From Phytophthora colocasiae (taxonomy: Eukaryota; Oomycota; Peronosporomycetes; Peronosporales; Peronosporaceae), in assembly GCA_018806915.1 (NCBI GenBank), contig JAGKQI010000028.1, forward strand, positions 558,001-622,000: 64,000 nucleotides of DNA, read 5' to 3'. Shown here piece after piece: positions 41,911-53,495 of the stretch (position 1 is the first letter of the stretch; each line of letters starts with the position of its first letter). Below the pieces are notes generated by a model that saw nothing but the letters and a program-made list of their open reading frames with translations, did not search any database and had not been told where the DNA came from. The position numbers and the translations under genes were made by a program.

Positions 41911-42843
41911 CGTACGCTGTCCGAGGGACGCTCGTCTGGGTCCCAGCCAGGGATGGCACCCGAGGCACGCTCGTACGAAGAGGCGCTTGTCTAGGTGTAC
42001 CCACTGGTTGGGTCGCAGGCGACTGAACGCCTATAGGAGCCGTTATTCGTGGTAGCGGTCCGGTCACCGGCGGGGCCGACGACGCAGCAGTCACCGCAGA
42101 CTGAGGCGGTACGCCTAGTGGATCAAATTCGAACGGCGCAGCCGTCTCCGTCTTCACCTCATACGGGTCCTTGCTCAGTGCTCCCCAACCCCATCCAAGG
42201 GGATGGTCCGTGCGACGTTTCTCCGTTCCCGTGTATCTCGAGATAAACCCTGTAGGCGCCCTCATAGGGACTTCTTCGACTACTTCCTCCTTCATCATCG
42301 GTTCTTCCGTAGGGTACATCATGTGCGCACGTTCATAGGCGTCGTAGTCCGGGTAACCTTCATACATCTGCTGACCAGCGTACAAGGCTGCCAGCCGTGC
42401 CGAACCATACCCCGGATCCATCAATGGAGCGCTCGGGACTGTACTCTCCACGGTCGGCTCCTCCGTTACTTCTTCCTTCTCGTCTTCCTCGTCGGCGGGT
42501 TCCGGCTCGTCCGGCTTCTCCTCCTCATCGCCGGCGTCAGCACAAGCCGTCAGGAGATCATCTTTCAACTCCTGCCTCAACGTCTCGCGACCAGCGGCCG
42601 TGCTGACTCCCACCGACGGTCATCATCTTCTTCTGCTTCTGCTCTCCTCTCCAGGCTAAGCGGGGCGTCTCCACTGCCACTACGCGAAGCCTCTGCTTGG
42701 CGCGACCGTTCTTCTTCTTCCAGTCGCTCCACCTCGGACAGGACCCGGACGGTCTTATGACCTCCGGCCCGTCCACCCCCACGACCACTGTTCCCTCGGC
42801 CTGGGGTACCTTTCCCTCCATCTCTTCTTCCAATCCCGGACAT
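41911..42843 (-). pseudogene. gypsy B gag N-terminal part
   Basis: MSGIGRRDGGKGTPGRGNSG starts at 42843: Gly/Arg-rich, then helical VRVLSEVERLEEEERSRQAE. A frameshift near 42590 leads to TLRQELKDDLLTACADAG and an acidic, then proline-rich region (ITAPIGVQSPATQPVGTP) ending RTA at the element A junction. It continues at 12810. The basic start and acidic middle are typical of large oomycete gypsy Gags; no catalytic domain. Confidence 0.75.
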
Positions 42844-43160
42844 TCTTCAAACTTCCAATACTCCAATACTTAACTTCCAATACTTCAATTCCCCAACGCT
42901 TCACTTCCAATTCGTCCGGACCGTCTTCTACTTCTGACCTTCACAATTCCGACCAATACTCCAGATACTCCAACTTCTGTTCCGTGGGAACTCACAAACT
43001 CGGGAATTCTGCGCTTCCTGCGCCCCCGAGACTTTGCTTCTCAACCGTGACCGTCTGGACTCGATACCAGACCGCGTACACGCCGGGTTCTTCAACTCCA
43101 CGGGCTCTTCAGACTTGCTCTTACTTGACAACGAATGCCGTACCCTGCTTCTCCACCACG
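42844..43160 (-). other. gypsy B 5' leader and primer-site region
   Basis: Non-coding stretch between LTR end (43161) and gag ATG (42843). On the minus strand, two bases after the LTR, TGGTGGAGAAGCAGGG (43158-43143) is the candidate primer-binding site. The rest contains AAGTATTGGAAG-like short repeats (42845-42895) and nothing else I can identify. Confidence 0.6.
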
Positions 43161-43400
43161 TGTCGCGAGTCGGTCTTGGGCGGGACGGTAGACGCTGCGG
43201 GTTACAAGTAGAACGGAACGGTAGAGCTATAAAAGCGCACCACAAAAGTAAAGAAAAAATAAAAAGCGATTATTCTTTGACTTGGGGCTTGTGCTGCGGT
43301 GCCCAAGGTAAATTCACGACTGACTTTCACCAGCACGCCCTTCCTTCACTGCTTTCCAACGTCTCACGTCCTCCAAAGTCCTCTTCCTTGTCCTTCCCGG
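43161..43400 (-). repeat. gypsy B 5' LTR, second part (inverted)
   Basis: Reverse complement of 60648-60886 with few differences. It ends with the LTR terminus TGTCGCGAGT (plus reading) at 43161. It includes TATAAAAG at 43228-43235 on the plus strand, that is antisense to the LTR. Confidence 0.9.
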
Positions 43401-44293
43401 AATACAGCAGTACTTGGAAGCCCCGTTCTCATGATAAGGAAACCGGACGGTGGTATCCGATTCTGTATAGATTATCGCAAGTTGAACGCAGTAAAGGTGA
43501 AGGACTATTACCCGATACCGTTGATCAATGATATTTTGGACGTGCTAGGTGGTGCCCAGTTGTTTTCGACCTTGGACATTGCATCCGGGTATTGGAACGT
43601 GCCGATGGCGCTGGACAGTGTATCAAAGACGGCTTTCACGTGCAAATACGGCCTCTTCGAATGGCTCGTTATGCCTTTTAGCCTCTGTAACGCTGTACCC
43701 GCGTTCGAACGGTTGATGAAGACGGTCTAGTGGATCTGAAGTGACGAGTATGCCTAGTTTACCTGGACGATTGCGTAGTGTTCAGCAAGGACTTCCCGAC
43801 GCACCTGCTACGCGTTCGTCAAGTCTTGACGAGGTTGAGGGAGGCAGGCTTCACGCTCAAAATGAAGAAGTGTCACTGGGGACGGAGCCAAGTGGCGTTC
43901 CTAGGACACATCGTCACGCCCTCAGGCGTCCTGCCTAACCCTGAGATAGTGACGGCCGTGCTGAACGTAAGGAGACCAGTGGACTTGCAGGATTCGTTCG
44001 TTTCTCGGACTGACTAGCTACTTTCGACGCTACATCCCGGGGTACGCCTCGATTTCTGCGCCCTTAGAACGGTTGAAGGTAAAAAATGCACCGTTCGTGT
44101 AGACGGAGGACTGTGAGTCTGCCTTTAGGCAGCTTAAACGTGCCCTTACGAAGCCACCGATTCTGGTGTATCCGGACAGTCAGAAGCGGTTCAAGCTGTA
44201 TGTCTACTCGTCACGGTACGCTGTTGGAGCGTGCCTCATGCAAGAGGTGGACGGTCGTGACCGTGCCGTCTCCTACGCGAGCAAGTTGCTCAC
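43401..44293 (+). pseudogene. gypsy B RT palm and first part of RNase H
   Basis: SPVLMIRKPDGGIRFCIDYRKLN, STLDIASGYWNVPM, ACKYGLFEW-type motif (TCKYGLFEWLVMPF), YLDD at 43760-43771, LGHIVTPSGVLPNP, then RNase H start FKLYVYSSRYAVGACLMQE and SYASKLLT. About 11 codons are missing between IQQYLEA and SPVLM; several stops and frameshifts occur (for example at 43728 and 43970-44100). It breaks off at Copia-F array 2 and resumes at 56461 as GSQKNWINNQDG. Confidence 0.85.
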
Positions 44294-44575
44294 TGAAGAA
44301 GGTCGTGGTAGAGGTTGTCTTGCGAGGGGAGGACTGCCGAAGCTTGGGGCGAGGAGGCCGAGGCGAGGGAAGTCACTTGAGGGGTAGAATGGAAATTCAG
44401 AAGTGATTGATTGATATGAGCTTACACTGTTTTCTCTACCTGGTCTGCATCCAATCATTTGGTGCATCCAATCACCAACATTCTGTACTCGTCCAATCAT
44501 CCTACTCGTCTAATCATCGGTGGCGTAAACATCTTACTGTAATCATTGCGGGATCGTATTGGATCACCTGCAACA
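44294..44575 (-). repeat. Copia-F LTR, array 2 copy 1
   Basis: 282 bp; CGTGGTAGAG variant. Follows the CTCAC duplication. Confidence 0.9.
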
Positions 44576-45707
44576 AGTTGGTCGAGGGGCCAATTGAAGA
44601 ACTTGGCCACAGCGATGATCGTTAGCAGCGTGACGGCATATCGAACCGTCGGCTGGACTTCAATGCCATGATTGTCGTAAAAGGCCTTGAGCGAGTTGGT
44701 CGCGAACTCCTTGGCACCATCATGACGTACTTGACCACCGGCGAAAACGTCTCGGTGTAGTCGATCCCATACTTCTGCACAAATCCTTTCGCAACGAGTC
44801 GAGCCTTGTACTTCTCGATGGACCCGTCGGCTTTACGCTTGATCTTGAACACCCACTTGGTTCCGACCGCGCGTTGGTTGTTCGGTAATTTGGCGCCACG
44901 AAACACTCCACGAAGTCGCATCGACTTGAGTTCTGCTCGGATCGCCTTCCGCCAGTGGACTTGGTCTTCGCCGCTCACAGCATCTTGGAACGTCTTCGGC
45001 TCGGCGCTGTCACTCGTCTCCACTGCATTGGCACTCGCACGCCAGTACATCGGCTGAGTCGAGTCATCATCATCATTGTCTTCAGATTTGGCTTCTTGAT
45101 GGTCAGAGTCCGGAGCGCTTGCTTCTTCTAATCCAGCGCTGCGACGCGGTCGACGAACATGTTCACGATCCTCAGCATTAGAACGAGCCTTGCGTTTCCC
45201 AGCCTGCTTGAATTCACGCGTTCCATGGTCGTTCGAAATCTCGAGTTCTTCAAGGATATCCGCAGCATCTTCGACATCTTCATCATCATCCACAACAACA
45301 TTGGCGTCTTCGAAGGTCGATTCGTCGAAAGTGACATCGCGAGAAATTACTACCTGGCCCGCCTCGATGTCATAAACGCGATACGCCTTCGAACGCTCTT
45401 CATAGCCCATGAAAATTCCTTCACGAGCCTTGGGGTCCCGCCTTGAGTCGCTTCTCCTTCGGCGTCAGGACAAAGACCTTGCACCCGAAAACGCGCATGT
45501 GCTTCACGTTGGACTTTCTCTTGTACACAATCTCAAACGGCGTCTTCCCTGGGACCTTGGGTGACGGCAGTCGATTCTTGATGTAAATTGCCGTCATCGC
45601 CGCTTCCGCCCAAAACGTCTTGTCCAAACGTGCGAAGTGAAGCATGCTGCGCCCGATAGTCACGATCGTCCGGTTGGCGCGTTCCGCAGTAGCATTCGTC
45701 TGATGCA
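44576..45707 (-). pseudogene. Copia-F array 2 unit a, integrase/RT fragment
   Basis: Layout as array 1 unit 1; displaced integrase piece at 44636-44727. Linker and RT start are open (44622-45410), but an inserted base near 45441 breaks the integrase C-terminal domain after KEKRLK. Confidence 0.85.
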
Positions 45708-46046
45708 CGAGTACCCAAGGGTTCTGCCAATTCGACGACTACGGTCTCGATCAACAGTGTCGATTTTCATGCGCGGATCGGTCATGCTCCGAACGACGTG
45801 CTACGGAAGATGGTTTCGAGCGGCATGGTGACGGGCGCGAAAATGCCGACATCGTCGAAGAACTCAAGCGGATGCCGCGGGTGTCAGCAAGGGAAGATGG
45901 CCCAAAAACTCTTTCCGAGTAACCCGGACAAGCCCAAGTACAAGCCATTCGAGTTCCTGCACTTCGACCTTGTGGCCCCATGGAGAAAGAGTCGCTTGGT
46001 GGCAGCAAGTATCTACTGCTGATCACTGACGAAGCCAGCGGCTGCT
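45708..46046 (+). pseudogene. inverted pre-integrase segment, array 2 unit a
   Basis: Same inverted segment; one T is missing near 45970 (FDL-CGP), shifting its frame. Confidence 0.85.
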
Positions 46047-47263
46047 AGCCAGTAGAGTCCGTCGATCAGGTCCGCGGAAGCAACGATCTTCTTCGACGAC
46101 TTGCGCGCAATGTGCATCTCGGAGCCGTCAAACACCACCTTGAAATCTCCACCTCGGTTGATCTGAGGCACAGACAGCAGGTTCTTGTTCATACTCGGCA
46201 CGTAGAGAGCATCTTCGATTCGGACGTCACGCACACTCCGGTTGGGCAGAATCACTTGTTGTACAACGGTACCAACTCCCAAAATCTTGGCCGTTTGACC
46301 GTTGGCAACCGTGAGTTCGCCTTCGTCGCGCAAGTTGATGTCGATGAATTTGGACTTGTCGTTGCAAATGTGGTGGGTTGCGCCACTGTCGATCGCCCAT
46401 GAGCCTTGAAACTTCTTGCCCGACGACACTCCACACGCTGTCGACATGGAGACCGCGAACGCGATGTAGTCGTTATCGTCGTCGCACCACTTAACGTTGC
46501 TGGCACCGCGACCACCTCGGCCGCGTCGTGCTCCTCGATTTTCTTCTTTCTGCTTGGTCCAGCACTTGTCGATAACGTGCCCCAATTTTTCGCAGTAGTC
46601 ACACCGGCGAGTTTGACGCTCGGCGTTGAAGGCCTTTGCTGCTTCCTCGATTTTCACCGCCGCAGTCTTCTCGCCTTGTCGCTTGATATGCTCATTCTTG
46701 AGCACCTTTACTACATCTTGCGTCCGCAGCTCGGCATTGCTCATCTCCATGTTGAGTACGACGTTCTCGTAGCTCTTGGGCAGACTGCGCAGCAAGCAGA
46801 TCGCCACATCCTCGTCCTCCATCTTGGCGCCGATACTGCTAAGCTTCGCGCTGATGTTGAGGACTTCGTTGCAATGGTGAAGGATGTTTCCGCCTTCTGC
46901 CATCTCCATGCTGAAGAGCTGACGCTTGAGATATATGCGTCCAGCCTTCTGCGATCCACCGTTAAGGGTACGCAAGCGCGCTCACGCGACCCAGGCTTCC
47001 TCGTAGTCGTCGACAACATGATGGTAGTCCGCGTCCATGTGGAGGAGCATCAGACCGAAGGCGACGTTGCTCGACTTGACATACTCGTCCTTGGCCCTGG
47101 AGTCCGTGAACGTAGGCGTCGTCTCGCGGTTCACCACATTCCACACCGACTTGGTCAGGAACACGCCACGCATGTAACGGTTCCACGTGGCGTAGTTCTC
47201 GCCGTTGAACTTGTCGATGGAGATCTTGGTATCTTGGACAGATGACATGGTACTTGGGCTCAT
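46047..47263 (-). pseudogene. Copia-F array 2 unit a gag-protease
   Basis: The only unit without the 4-base deletion: knuckle [25 protein letters not shown] linker and protease DSGATHHIC lie in one frame (46013-46975). The gag N-terminal part (from 47263) is closed by a TGA at a Trp codon (46982-46984) after EEAWVA. It therefore preserves the ancestral gag-protease reading frame best. Confidence 0.85.
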
Positions 47264-47267
47264 AACC

Positions 47268-47549
47268 TGAAGAAGGTCGTCACAGAGGTTGTCTTGCGAG
47301 GGGAGGACTGCCGAAGCTTGGGGCGAGGAGGCCGAGGCGAGGGAAGTCACTTGAGGGGTAGAATGGAAATTCAGAAGTGATTGATTGATATGAGCTTACA
47401 CTGTTTTCTCTACCTGGTCTGCATCCAATCATTTGGTGCATCCAATCACCAACATTATGTACTCGTCCAATCATCCTACTCGTCTAATCATCGGTGGCGT
47501 AAACATCTTACTGTAATCATTGCGGGATCGTATTGGATCACCTGCAACA
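47268..47549 (-). repeat. Copia-F LTR, array 2 copy 2
   Basis: 282 bp. Unlike its array neighbours it has the array 1 variant CGTCACAGAG, hinting at gene conversion or exchange between arrays. Confidence 0.9.
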
Positions 47550-48682
47550 AGTTGGTCGAGGGGCCAATTGAAGAACTTGGCCACAGCGATGATCGTTAGC
47601 AGCGTGACGGCATATCGAACCGTCGGCTGGACTTCAATGCCATGATTGTCGTAAAAGGCCTTGAGCGAGTTGGTCGCGAACTCCTTGGCACCATCATGAC
47701 GTACTTGACCACCGGCGAAAACGTCTCGGTGTAGTCGATCCCATACTTCTGCACAAATCCTTTCGCAACGAGTCGAGCCTTGTACTTCTCGATGGACCCG
47801 TCGGCTTTACGCTTGATCTTGAACACCCACTTGGTTCCGACCGCGCGTTGGTTGTTCGGTAATTTGGCGCCACGAAACACTCCACGAAGTCGCATCGACT
47901 TGAGTTCTGCTCGGATCGCCTTCCGCCAGTGGACTTGGTCTTCGCCGCTCACAGCATCTTGGAACGTCTTCGGCTCGGCGCTGTCACTCGTCTCCACTGC
48001 ATTGGCACTCGCACGCCAGTACATCGGCTGAGTCGAGTCATCATCATCATTGTCTTCAGATTTGGCTTCTTGATGGTCAGAGTCCGGAGCGCTTGCTTCT
48101 TCTAATCCAGCGCTGCGACGCGGTCGACGAACATGTTCACGATCCTCAGCATTAGAACGAGCCTTGCGTTTCCCAGCCTGCTTGAATTCACGCGTTCCAT
48201 GGTCGTTCGAAATCTCGAGTTCTTCAAGGATATCCGCAGCATCTTCGACATCTTCATCATCATCCACAACAACATTGGCGTCTTCGAAGGTCGATTCGTC
48301 GAAAGTGACATCGCGAGAAATTACTACCTGGCCCGCCTCGATGTCATAAACGCGATACGCCTTCGAACGCTCTTCATAGCCCATGAAAATTCCTCTTCAC
48401 GAGCCTTGGGGTCCCACTTGAGTCGCTTCTCCTTCGGCGTCAGGACAAAGACCTTGCACCCGAAAACGCGCATGTGCTTCACGTTGGACTTTCTCTTGTA
48501 CACAATCTCAAACGGCGTCTTCCCTGGGACCTTGGGTGACGGCAGTCGATTCTTGATGTAAATTGCCGTCATCGCCGCTTCCGCCCAAAACGTCTTGTCC
48601 AAACGTGCAAAGTGAAGCATGCTGCGCCCGATAGTCACGATCGTCCGGTTGGCGCGTTCCGCAGTAGCATTCGTCTGATGCA
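47550..48682 (-). pseudogene. Copia-F array 2 unit b, integrase/RT fragment
   Basis: Displaced integrase piece at 47610-47701. An extra two bases near 48393 break the integrase C-terminal domain just before FMGYEE. Confidence 0.85.
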
Positions 48683-49022
48683 CGAGTACCCAAGGGTTCT
48701 GCCAATTCGACGACTACGGTCTCGATCAACAGTGTCGATTTTCATGCGCGGATCGGTCATGCTCCGAACGACGTGCTACGGAAGATGGTTTCGAGCGGCA
48801 TGGTGACGGGCGCGAAAATGCCGACATCGTCGAAGAACTCAAGCGGATGCCGCGGGTGTCAGCAAGGGAAGATGGCCCAAAAACTCTTTCCGAGTAACCC
48901 GGACAAGCCCAAGTACAAGCCATTCGAGTTCCTGCACTTCGACCTTTGTGGCCCCATGGAGAAAGAGTCGCTTGGTGGCAGCAAGTATCTACTGCTGATC
49001 ACTGACGAAGCCAGCGGCTGCT
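48683..49022 (+). pseudogene. inverted pre-integrase segment, array 2 unit b
   Basis: Same as array 1 units 1 and 2; open across LRKMVSSGMV to the integrase start. Confidence 0.85.
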
Positions 49023-50243
49023 AGCCAGTAGAGTCCGTCGATCAGGTCCGCGGAAGCAACGATCTTCTTCGACGACTTGCGCGCAATGTGCATCTCGGAG
49101 CCGTCAAACACCACCTTGAAATCTCCACCTCGGTTGATCTGAGGCACAGACAGCAGGTTCTTGTTCATACTCGGCACGTAGAGAGCATCTTCGATTCGGA
49201 CGTCACGCACACTCCGGTTGGGCAGAATCACTTGTTGTACAACGGTACCAACTCCCAAAATCTTGGCCGTTTGACCGTTGGCAACTGTGAGTTCGCCTTC
49301 GTCGCGCAAGTTGATGTCGATGAATTTGGACTTGTCGTTGCAAATGTGGTGGGTTGCGCCACTGTCGATCGCCCATGAGCCTTGAAACTTCTTGCCCGAC
49401 GACACTCCACACGCTGTCGACATGGAGACCGCGAACGCGATGTAGTCGTCTTCGTCGTCGCACCACTCAACGTTGCTGGCACCGCGACCACCTCGGCCGC
49501 GTCTCCTCGATTTTCTTCTTTCTGCTTGGTCCAGCACTTTCTGTCGATCAGGTGCCCCAATTTTCCGCAGTAGTCACACCGGCGAGTTTGACGCTCGGCG
49601 TTGAAGGCCTTCGCTGCTTCCTCGATTTTCACCGCCGCAGTCTTCTCGCCTTGTCGCTTGATATGCTCATTCTTGAGCACCTTTACTACATCTTGCGTCC
49701 GCAGCTCGGCATTGCTCATCTCCATGTTGAGTACGACGTTCTCGTAGCTCTTGGGCAGACTGCGCAGCAAGCAGATCGCCACATCCTCGTCCTCCATCTT
49801 GGCGCCGATACTGCTAAGCTTCGCGCTGATGTTGAGGACTTCGTTGCAATGGTGAAGGATGTTTCCGCCTTCTGCCATCTCCATGCTGAAGAGCTGACGC
49901 TTGAGATATATGCGTCCAGCCTTCTGCGATCCACCGTTAAGGGTACGCAAGGCGTTACGCCTCACGCGACCCAGGCTTCCTCGTAGTCGTCGACAACATG
50001 ATGGTAGTCCGCGTCCATGTGGAGGAGCATCAGACCGAAGGCGACGTTGCTCGACTTGACATACTCGTCCTTGGCCCTGGAGTCCGTGAACGTAGGCGTC
50101 GTCTCGCGGTTCACCACATTCCACACCGACTTGGTCAGGAACACGCCACGCATGTAACGGTTCCACGTGGCGTAGTTCTCGCCGTTGAACTTGTCGATGG
50201 AGATCTTGGTATCTTGGACAGATGACATGGTACTTGGGCTCAT
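49023..50243 (-). pseudogene. Copia-F array 2 unit b gag-protease
   Basis: Gag carries unit-specific insertions near 49541 (HLIDRKC in the knuckle, which adds a residue between H and C) and near 49955 (at the Trp-to-stop site), plus the 4-base loss before protease. Protease domain intact (48989-49537). Confidence 0.82.
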
Positions 50244-50247
50244 AACC

Positions 50248-50529
50248 TGAAGAAGGTCGTGGTAGAGGTTGTCTTGCGAGGGGAGGACTGCCGAAGCTTG
50301 GGGCGAGGAGGCCGAGGCGAGGGAAGTCACTTGAGGGGTAGAATGGAAATTCAGAAGTGATTGATTGATATGAGCTTACACTGTTTTCTCTACCTGGTCT
50401 GCATCCAATCATTTGGTGCATCCAATCACCAACATTCTGTACTCGTCCAATCATCCTACTCGTCTAATCATCGGTGGCGTAAACATCTTACTGTAATCAT
50501 TGCGGGATCGTATTGGATCACCTGCAACA
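50248..50529 (-). repeat. Copia-F LTR, array 2 copy 3
   Basis: 282 bp, CGTGGTAGAG variant. Confidence 0.9.
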
Positions 50530-51657
50530 AGTTGGTCGAGGGGCCAATTGAAGAACTTGGCCACAGCGATGATCGTTAGCAGCGTGACGGCATATCGAAC
50601 CGTCGGCTGGACTTCAATGCCATGATTGTCGTAAAAGGCCTTGAGCGAGTTGGTCGCGAACTCCTTGGCACCATCATGACGTACTTGACCACCGGCGAAA
50701 ACGTCTCGGTGTAGTCGATCCCATACTTCTGCACAAATCCTTTCGCAACGAGTCGAGCCTTGTACTTCTCGATGGACCCGTCGGCTTTACGCTTGATCTT
50801 GAACACCCACTTGGTTCCGACCGCGCGTTGGTTGTTCGGTAATTTGGCGCCACGAAACACTCCACGAAGTCGCATCGACTTGAGTTCTGCTCGGATCGCC
50901 TTCCGCCAGTGGACTTGGTCTTCGCCGCTCACAGCATCTTGGAACGTCTTCGGCTCGGCGCTGTCACTCGTCTCCACTGCATTGGCACTCGCACGCCAGT
51001 ACATCGGCTGAGTCGAGTCATCATCATCATTGTCTTCAGATTTGGCTTCTTGATGGTCAGAGTCCGGAGCGCTTGCTTCTTCTAATCCAGCGCTGCGACG
51101 CGGTCGACGAACATGTTCACGATCCTCAGCATTAGAACGAGCCTTGCGTTTCCCAGCCTGCTTGAATTCTCGCGTTCCATGGTCGTTCGAAATCTCGAGT
51201 TCTTCAAGGATATCCGCAGCATCTTCGACATCATCATCATCCACAACAACATTGGCGTCTTCGAAGGTCGATTCGTCGAAAGTGACATCGCGAGAAATTA
51301 CTACCTGGCCCGCCTCGATGTCATAAACGCGATACGCCTTCGAACGCTCTTCATAGCCCATGAAAATTCCTTCACGAGCCTTGGGGTCCCACTTGAGTCG
51401 CTTCTCCTTCGGCGTCAGGACAAAGACCTTGCACCCGAAAACGCGCATGTGCTTCACGTTGGACTTTCTCTTGTACACAATCTCAAACGGCGTCTTCCCT
51501 GGGACCTTGGGTGACGGCAGTCGATTCTTGATGTAAATTGCCGTCATCGCCGCTTCCGCCCAAAACGTCTTGTCCAAACGTGCGAAGTGAAGCATGCTGC
51601 GCCCGATAGTCACGATCGTCCGGTTGGCGCGTTCCGCAGTAGCATTCGTCTGATGCA
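50530..51657 (-). pseudogene. Copia-F array 2 unit c, integrase/RT fragment (open frame)
   Basis: 360-residue open frame 50576-51658 from [13 protein letters not shown] through the integrase C-terminal domain, acidic linker and RT start to FSPVVKYV; the displaced piece (50590-50681) then shifts the frame. It is the best preserved copy of this part and has a 3-base deletion in the acidic linker (DDD run). Confidence 0.85.
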
Positions 51658-51997
51658 CGAGTACCCAAGGGTTCTGCCAATTCGACGACTACGGTCTCGA
51701 TCAACAGTGTCGATTTTCATGCGCGGATCGGTCATGCTCCGAACGACGTGCTACGGAAGATGGTTTCGAGCGGCATGGTGACGGGCGCGAAAATGCCGAC
51801 ATCGTCGAAGAACTCAAGCGGATGCCGCGGGTGTCAGCAAGGGAAGATGGCCCAAAAACTCTTTCCGAGTAACCCGGACAAGCCCAAGTACAAGCCATTC
51901 GAGTTCCTGCACTTCGACCTTTGTGGCCCCATGGAGAAAGAGTCGCTTGGTGGCAGCAAGTATCTACTGCTGATCACTGACGAAGCCAGCGGCTGCT
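51658..51997 (+). pseudogene. inverted pre-integrase segment, array 2 unit c
   Basis: As in unit b; no private change noticed. Confidence 0.85.
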
Positions 51998-53211
51998 AGC
52001 CAGTAGAGTCCGTCGATCAGGTCCGCGGAAGCAACGATCTTCTTCGACGACTTGCGCGCAATGTGCATCTCGGAGCCGTCAAACACCACCTTGAAATCTC
52101 CACCTCGGTTGATCTGAGGCACAGACAGCAGGTTCTTGTTCATACTCGGCACGTAGAGAGCATCTTCGATTCGGACGTCACGCACACTCCGGTTGGGCAG
52201 AATCACTTGTTGTACAACGGTACCAACTCCCAAAATCTTGGCCGTTTGACCGTTGGCAACTGTGAGTTCGCCTTCGTCGCGCAAGTTGATGTCGATGAAT
52301 TTGGACTTGTCGTTGCAAATGTGGTGGGTTGCGCCACTGTCGATCGCCCATGAGCCTTGAAACTTCTTGCCCGACGACACTCCACACGCTGTCGACATGG
52401 AGACCGCGAACGCGATGTAGTCGTCTTCGTCGTCGCACCACTCAACGTTGCTGGCACCGCGACCACCTCGGCCGCGTCTCCTCGATTTTCTTCTTTCTGC
52501 TTGGTCCAGCACTTGTCGATCAGGTGCCCCAATTTTCCGCAGTAGTCACACCGGCGAGTTTGACGCTCGGCGTTGAAGGCCTTCGCTGCTTCCTCGATTT
52601 TCACCGCCGCAGTCTTCTCGCCTTGTCGCTTGATATGCTCATTCTTGAGCACCTTTACTACATCTTGCGTCCGCAGCTCGGCATTGCTCATCTCCATGTT
52701 GAGTACGACGTTCTCGTAGCTCTTGGGCAGACTGCGCAGCAAGCAGATCGCCACATCCTCGTCCTCCATCTTGGCGCCGATACTGCTAAGCTTCGCGCTG
52801 ATGTTGAGGACTTCGTTGCAATGGTGAAGGATGTTTCCGCCTTCTGCCATCTCCATGCTGAAGAGCTGACGCTTGAGATATATGCGTCCAGCCTTCTGCG
52901 ATCCACCGTTAAGGGTACGCAAGCGCGCTCACGCGACCCAGGCTTCCTCGTAGTCGTCGACAACGCCAGTGGTAGTCCGCGTCCATGTGGAGGAGCATCA
53001 GACCGAAGGCGACGTTGCTCGACTTGACATACTCGTCCTTGGCCCTGGAGTCCGTGAACGTAGGCGTCGTCTCGCGGTTCACCACATTCCACACCGACTT
53101 GGTCAGGAACACGCCACGCATGTAACGGTTCCACGTGGCGTAGTTCTCGCCGTTGAACTTGTCGATGGAGATCTTGGTATCTTGGACAGATGACATGGTA
53201 CTTGGGCTCAT
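51998..53211 (-). pseudogene. Copia-F array 2 unit c gag-protease
   Basis: Gag has a private change near 52963-52968 (CATGA replaced by GCCAG-like sequence) next to the common TGA; the 4-base loss precedes an intact protease (51964-52512). Confidence 0.82.
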
Positions 53212-53215
53212 AACC

Positions 53216-53495
53216 TGAAGAAGGTCGTGGTAGAGGTTGTCTTGCGAGGAGGACTGCCGAAGCTTGGGGCGAGGAGGCCGAGGCGAGGGAAGTCACTTGA
53301 GGGGTAGAATGGAAATTCAGAAGTGATTGATTGATATGAGCTTACACTGTTTTCTCTACCTGGTCTGCATCCAATCATTTGGTGCATCCAATCACCAACA
53401 TTCTGTACTCGTCCAATCATCCTACTCGTCTAATCATCGGTGGCGTAAACATCTTACTGTAATCATTGCGGGATCGTATTGGATCACCTGCAACA
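53216..53495 (-). repeat. Copia-F LTR, array 2 copy 4
   Basis: 280 bp; two G bases fewer in the GAGGGGAGG run. Confidence 0.9.

Larger units (their letters stand above)
8865..43400. other. 34.5-kb inverted segment of gypsy B
   Basis: Both edges cut through recognisable sequence. At 8864/8865 the first LTR half meets minus-strand RT sequence (codons for EGEVMEA); at 43400/43401 the second LTR half (minus strand) meets plus-strand RT sequence (IQQYLEA region). Flipping the segment rejoins both the LTR and the RT. The LTR halves overlap by 3 bp (CCG) at the junction, a microhomology. The segment contains B's gag and protease and all of element A. Confidence 0.85.
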
